From NCBI RefSeq assembly GCF_003149375.1, contig NZ_QFWH01000006.1, positions 62,001-126,000 on the forward strand: a DNA stretch of 64,000 nucleotides, read 5' to 3'. Below, in pieces: positions 61,222-64,000 of this stretch. The DNA comes from Vampirovibrio chlorellavorus (GTDB lineage Bacteria > Cyanobacteriota > Vampirovibrionia > Vampirovibrionales > Vampirovibrionaceae). Every line of letters begins with the position of its first letter. Positions within the stretch are counted from its first letter, which is position 1. The notes under the pieces are model-generated. The model saw nothing but the letters and a program-made list of their open reading frames with translations, ran no database searches and was not told where the DNA came from. Made by a program: the position numbers and the translations under genes.

Positions 61222-62448
61222 TCAAGGCTGACTGGGCGTCCAGAGGCCCTGTGGCAAGGTCCACTGTTGTTGATCCTGCCGGTTGGCTGTTTCTTGCCAG
61301 ATGTTTTGCTTGGAGGCTCCCGGTGGGCAGTTCAGTGCCCCATCGCAATCATCCGGTGGTTTAATGTCCCGGAAATGCCTGATGACATCGCTGACCCCTG
61401 CCGGTGGGGAATCAGTGGGGGCAGGCCCCAGTTTCACATCGCCCACGGCGTCCAGCCAGGGAGGGGCGCTCAACACGTTGCGGCGGGCGTCGTAGGTGTA
61501 CTTTTCTTTTCCGGTCAGCCGGGCTAACGTGCGTGGTTTGCCAAAAAAGGGCTTTAGCAGAATGCGTCCTTCTGCGTCGGGCTGCCAGTTGCCCACCCAG
61601 CGGCCGGTGGACGTTTCGTTATCAATCAGCAGGCCCTTGGGGTGCAGATAATATTGCCGGGCCCGGGTTGCTCCGCCGTTGCGGCTGGTGTCCACCCGAA
61701 CATCCAGCCGTGCATTCCCGGTGGATTGCTTGAGCCGGGGTAGCAAGCGACGCAGGTAGTGGGCCTCCTGCTCCACGGGTTGCCGATTGGACACGTTGGT
61801 GGCCAAGCCGTCGGCCTGAGCAATGTTGGCCTCAATCAGGGCCTGAGCCATGCGCTGGATGTCCTCATCCCCGTAATCGAACCAGCCGCTGTGGCCGGCT
61901 TCCAGATACACTTTGGCCCCGGCCTGCTGATAGAGCGGAATCAGCTTGCGGAGGATGCGCACCCGATCCGCGTAAATAGCGGCTGCTTCTGCGCTGTTGT
62001 CCTGATCTCGCCGGTATTGAACGGCCAAGGGCAGGCTATCGGGCTCCAGATAAACAATGGGGGCAATGCCGGTGGCCTTGTGAAATTGGGCCATGAGGGC
62101 CGCGTTTTTCTGATTGTCCGCCCAGTAGTCCTCATAGCTGTCGAAGCCCCCTTCGGAGGCCTGCCCCAGATCCCGCAATGGGATGGCGTAAATGACCAGC
62201 TCCGGGATTTGTCGGGCTTTGGCTGCCGCTTGCAACGTTTTTTGCAGCAGGGGCAGGTTGGTGCCTACGGCATCGTAGCGATCCAGCCAGATGGCGTGGG
62301 CCCGCCCAAAGCGTTTATAGCTATTGCTCCAGTGGGGAACCAGTTGACCGTTGGGCCGCGGCCATTCCGACCAGGTCCAGCCCAGTACCAGAAAAAGAAA
62401 GGCCCCACTCAGAATGAACAGTACTGGCTTCATGGCCCGAACGCTCAT
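61222..62448 (-). CDS. Membrane-anchored GH6-like glycoside hydrolase
   Basis: Protein of 408 residues with an N-terminal signal anchor (about 6-26). The body matches glycoside hydrolase family 6: VIYAIPLRDLGQASEGGF (about 84-101), VYLEPDSLPLAVQY with the acidic EPD motif, AKVYLEAGHSGW, ADGLATNVSNR, RVDTSRNGG and a C-terminal DDCDGALNCPPG that parallels the end of GH6 enzymes. GH6 members cut beta-1,4-glucan chains from the non-reducing end or inside. Its ATG overlaps the stop of the DUF212 gene by four bases (ATGA). Confidence 0.85.
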   Translation of the reverse strand: MSVRAMKPVLFILSGAFLFLVLGWTWSEWPRPNGQLVPHWSNSYKRFGRAHAIWLDRYDAVGTNLPLLQKTLQAAAKARQIPELVIYAIPLRDLGQASEGGFDSYEDYWADNQKNAALMAQFHKATGIAPIVYLEPDSLPLAVQYRRDQDNSAEAAAIYADRVRILRKLIPLYQQAGAKVYLEAGHSGWFDYGDEDIQRMAQALIEANIAQADGLATNVSNRQPVEQEAHYLRRLLPRLKQSTGNARLDVRVDTSRNGGATRARQYYLHPKGLLIDNETSTGRWVGNWQPDAEGRILLKPFFGKPRTLARLTGKEKYTYDARRNVLSAPPWLDAVGDVKLGPAPTDSPPAGVSDVIRHFRDIKPPDDCDGALNCPPGASKQNIWQETANRQDQQQWTLPQGLWTPSQP

Positions 62449-62903
62449 GGCCCGCCCAGCTGCATGCGGTAAACATAGGCCACCAAAACCCCATACAGGG
62501 CCCCGGCGATGACTTCCACCGGGGTGTGACCCAGCAATTCCCGCAGCCGATCCGGCACCTGATCGGGGCGATGTACATATAGATCTTCGGTAATGCGGTT
62601 GAGGATACCGGCCATTTTTCCGGCGGCCCGGCGCAATCCGGCGGCATCGTACATCACAATGGCGGCCAGGGTAAAGGCCACCGCGAAAGTGGTCGAACGA
62701 TACCCGTCAATCAGGCCCACGCTGGTGGCCACGCTGGCCACCAGGGCGCTGTGGGAGCTGGGCATGCCGCCGGTGTGAACCAGCAAGCGAAAATCCACCG
62801 GTTTGCGACACACAAAGTTGATCAGGCATTTGAGCAGTTGGGCGCTAATGGCTGCGGTGAGGCCCACCAAAATCACTTCCAGACTGGTACCGCCCATGCT
62901 CAT
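62445..62903 (-). CDS. DUF212 (divergent PAP2-like) membrane protein
   Basis: Protein of 152 residues with the DUF212 pattern: AQLLKCLINFVCRKP, then TGGMPSSHSALVASVATSVG (the phosphatase-like PSSHSA), TTFAVAFTLAAIVMYDAAGLRRAAG and LGHTPVEVIAGALYG. About four membrane helices. The family is a divergent relative of acid-phosphatase-type vanadium haloperoxidases. Start ATG 62903 is preferred over a GTG seven codons earlier. It is translationally coupled to the GH6-like gene, perhaps by chance of compaction. Confidence 0.88.
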   Translation of the reverse strand: MSMGGTSLEVILVGLTAAISAQLLKCLINFVCRKPVDFRLLVHTGGMPSSHSALVASVATSVGLIDGYRSTTFAVAFTLAAIVMYDAAGLRRAAGKMAGILNRITEDLYVHRPDQVPDRLRELLGHTPVEVIAGALYGVLVAYVYRMQLGGP

Positions 62904-63044
62904 GACTGACTTCCAATACGACACTGCATCATCAAATTACTTTTGTGGAACCTCTTTGTGACCAACGGCGTGGTGTTCTGAATCCTGGATAGTTAAGCTG
63001 GAGACTATAGCTGGAGATTTTACTTGAGATTTTAAATTAGCCAA

Positions 63045-63983
63045 TTAGTGCAGCCGGTCGGCAATGAATGCCACCAGCGTTTTAAGATTGGTACTATCAT
63101 ACCCCGGCGGCATGCCTGCTGTCTCCTCCAGCAAGGTCAGGGCGTCCTGAGTGAGTTGGGCTGCCTGCTGACGAGAGGCCTCTATCCCGAAAAAGGCCGG
63201 GTACGTGGCTTTTTGTTGCAGCTGATCCTTTCCCGCCGTCTTGCCCAGGGTTTCGGAACTGGAAGCAATGTCCAGCAGATCGTCCACAATCTGGAAGGCC
63301 AGACCCAGTTTTTCACCCAATTGGGTAAAGCGCGCTACCACGGTGTCGTCGGCCCCGGCCAGTCTGGCTCCGGCCCGCAGACTGAAGCGGAACAGGGCCC
63401 CGGTCTTGAAGGTGTGAATGTACTCCAGAATTTCGGGGGTGAAGGGTTGGCCCTCGTACAGAATATCCACGAATTGCCCGTTGACCAGTCCCTGAACGCT
63501 GGTTACGTCGGAAAAATCGCCGATGACAGACAGGAGTTGCCGGGGTGTGGCTTTTTCATTCAGCCGCGTTTCCTTGGCAATCAGGCCAAAGGCAAGGGCA
63601 ATCAGGGCATCCCCGGCCAGCACGGCGGTGGATTCCCCAAAGGCTTTATGCACACTGGGTTTCCCCCGGCGCATATCATCATTGTCCATGCAGGGCAAAT
63701 CATCATGGATCAGGCTTTGGGCGTGAACCATCTCAATGGCGCATGCCGTGGGCAGAATACTTTCGACATCTCCGCCACAGGCCTTGCAGGCTTCCAAAGC
63801 CAGCACAGAGCGGATGCGTTTCCCTCCGTCCAAGGTGCCGTAGCGCATGGCGTCCCACAAACCGTTGGCCTGTGAGGAACGGTCGTAAGCCCGCTTATCC
63901 AGGGCCCGTTCAAGCGCCTGATTGATTCGTTCTATGCTGTCGCTGAACAGGCTTTCGTAGCTTTGGTTGGCTGGGGGCGTCAT
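63045..63983 (-). CDS. ispA: Geranylgeranyl/farnesyl diphosphate synthase
   Basis: Trans-prenyltransferase of 312 residues. First Asp-rich motif DDLPCMDNDDMRRG is at about 93-106, the second DDLLD near 240 followed by LGKTAGKD, and GGKRIRSVLALE before the first. Residues before the first motif (AQSLIHD) give a medium to long chain product, but the exact length (C15 or C20) cannot be fixed by eye. It is complete in the window; the ATG at 63983 is 17 bases from the edge, so the promoter is not visible. It feeds carotenoid, quinone or undecaprenyl synthesis. Confidence 0.93.
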   Translation of the reverse strand: MTPPANQSYESLFSDSIERINQALERALDKRAYDRSSQANGLWDAMRYGTLDGGKRIRSVLALEACKACGGDVESILPTACAIEMVHAQSLIHDDLPCMDNDDMRRGKPSVHKAFGESTAVLAGDALIALAFGLIAKETRLNEKATPRQLLSVIGDFSDVTSVQGLVNGQFVDILYEGQPFTPEILEYIHTFKTGALFRFSLRAGARLAGADDTVVARFTQLGEKLGLAFQIVDDLLDIASSSETLGKTAGKDQLQQKATYPAFFGIEASRQQAAQLTQDALTLLEETAGMPPGYDSTNLKTLVAFIADRLH

Positions 63984-64000
63984 GGGCTGAGACGTTTGTG

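Overview
The window is an ordinary stretch of bacterial chromosome: densely coding, moderate GC, ATG/GTG starts, Shine-Dalgarno sites of the AAGGA type, and no tRNA, rRNA or CRISPR. The gene mix suggests a free-living or predatory heterotroph with a Gram-negative-type envelope: TCA-cycle succinyl-CoA synthetase, acyl-CoA dehydrogenase, 3-oxoacid CoA-transferase, PEP carboxylase, RseP, Tad/Flp-type pilins and SLH-domain proteins. SLH+GerMN proteins, a GHL10-type glycosidase, a SulP transporter beside PEP carboxylase and the lack of photosynthesis genes fit a non-photosynthetic relative of Cyanobacteria (Vampirovibrionia/Melainabacteria-like). That placement is inference; nothing here proves it.

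Layout. 1-7054: a SulP anion transporter (cut by the window edge) divergent from PEP carboxylase, then a DUF1611/enolase-superfamily epimerase/DUF486 operon that resembles a D-glutamate salvage pair. 7055-7593: a non-coding region with two near-copies of a putative small RNA, each ending in an intrinsic terminator, and a run of three hairpins. 7594-11065: threonine genes thrB (+) and hom-thrC (-). 11273-19598: a deoxyribosyltransferase-like gene, an SDR oxidoreductase, a 1216-residue soluble PAS/GAF histidine kinase, an MBL-fold hydrolase and an acyl-CoA dehydrogenase. 19695-23533: three Flp-like pilins in tandem, a matrixin-type protease, an SRPBCC protein and an EF-hand-like protein. 24033-26778: rpsB-tsf-pyrH. 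27045-33955: a secreted glycine-zipper protein, transaldolase, a CBS-DUF1385 membrane protein, RseP and a MerR-like coiled-coil protein. 34021-38092: a TadG-like pilus protein, an AAA ATPase, a DUF4383 protein and pyrophosphatase. 38187-40383: a beta-lactamase-fold serine hydrolase and an ArsR regulator with palindromic control sites. 40433-47318 (all -): HEAT protein, SLH-GerMN protein, GT39-like transferase, an alpha/beta hydrolase with a cysteine nucleophile, a 150-bp inverted-repeat element, and two overlapping AdoMet-decarboxylase paralogues. 47411-53737: a GHL10 glycosidase, and sucC/sucD separated by a GIY-YIG nuclease gene bracketed by inverted palindromic repeats. 53943-63983: a DinG-like helicase, a double GNAT gene followed by a PqqD-like/PRMT fusion, CoA-transferase subunits, a BlaI-type repressor, a GH6-like glycosidase coupled to a DUF212 protein, and a prenyl diphosphate synthase.

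The most unusual items are the PqqD-like/arginine-methyltransferase fusion next to a GNAT gene, the second SpeD paralogue with an altered active-site strand, the duplicated small-RNA-like units at 7101-7342, the CBS-DUF1385 fusion, and the repeat-flanked nuclease inside sucCD. Many genes here are standard housekeeping ones. Start sites were chosen from ribosome binding sites and family length, and several differ from the longest possible reading frame.
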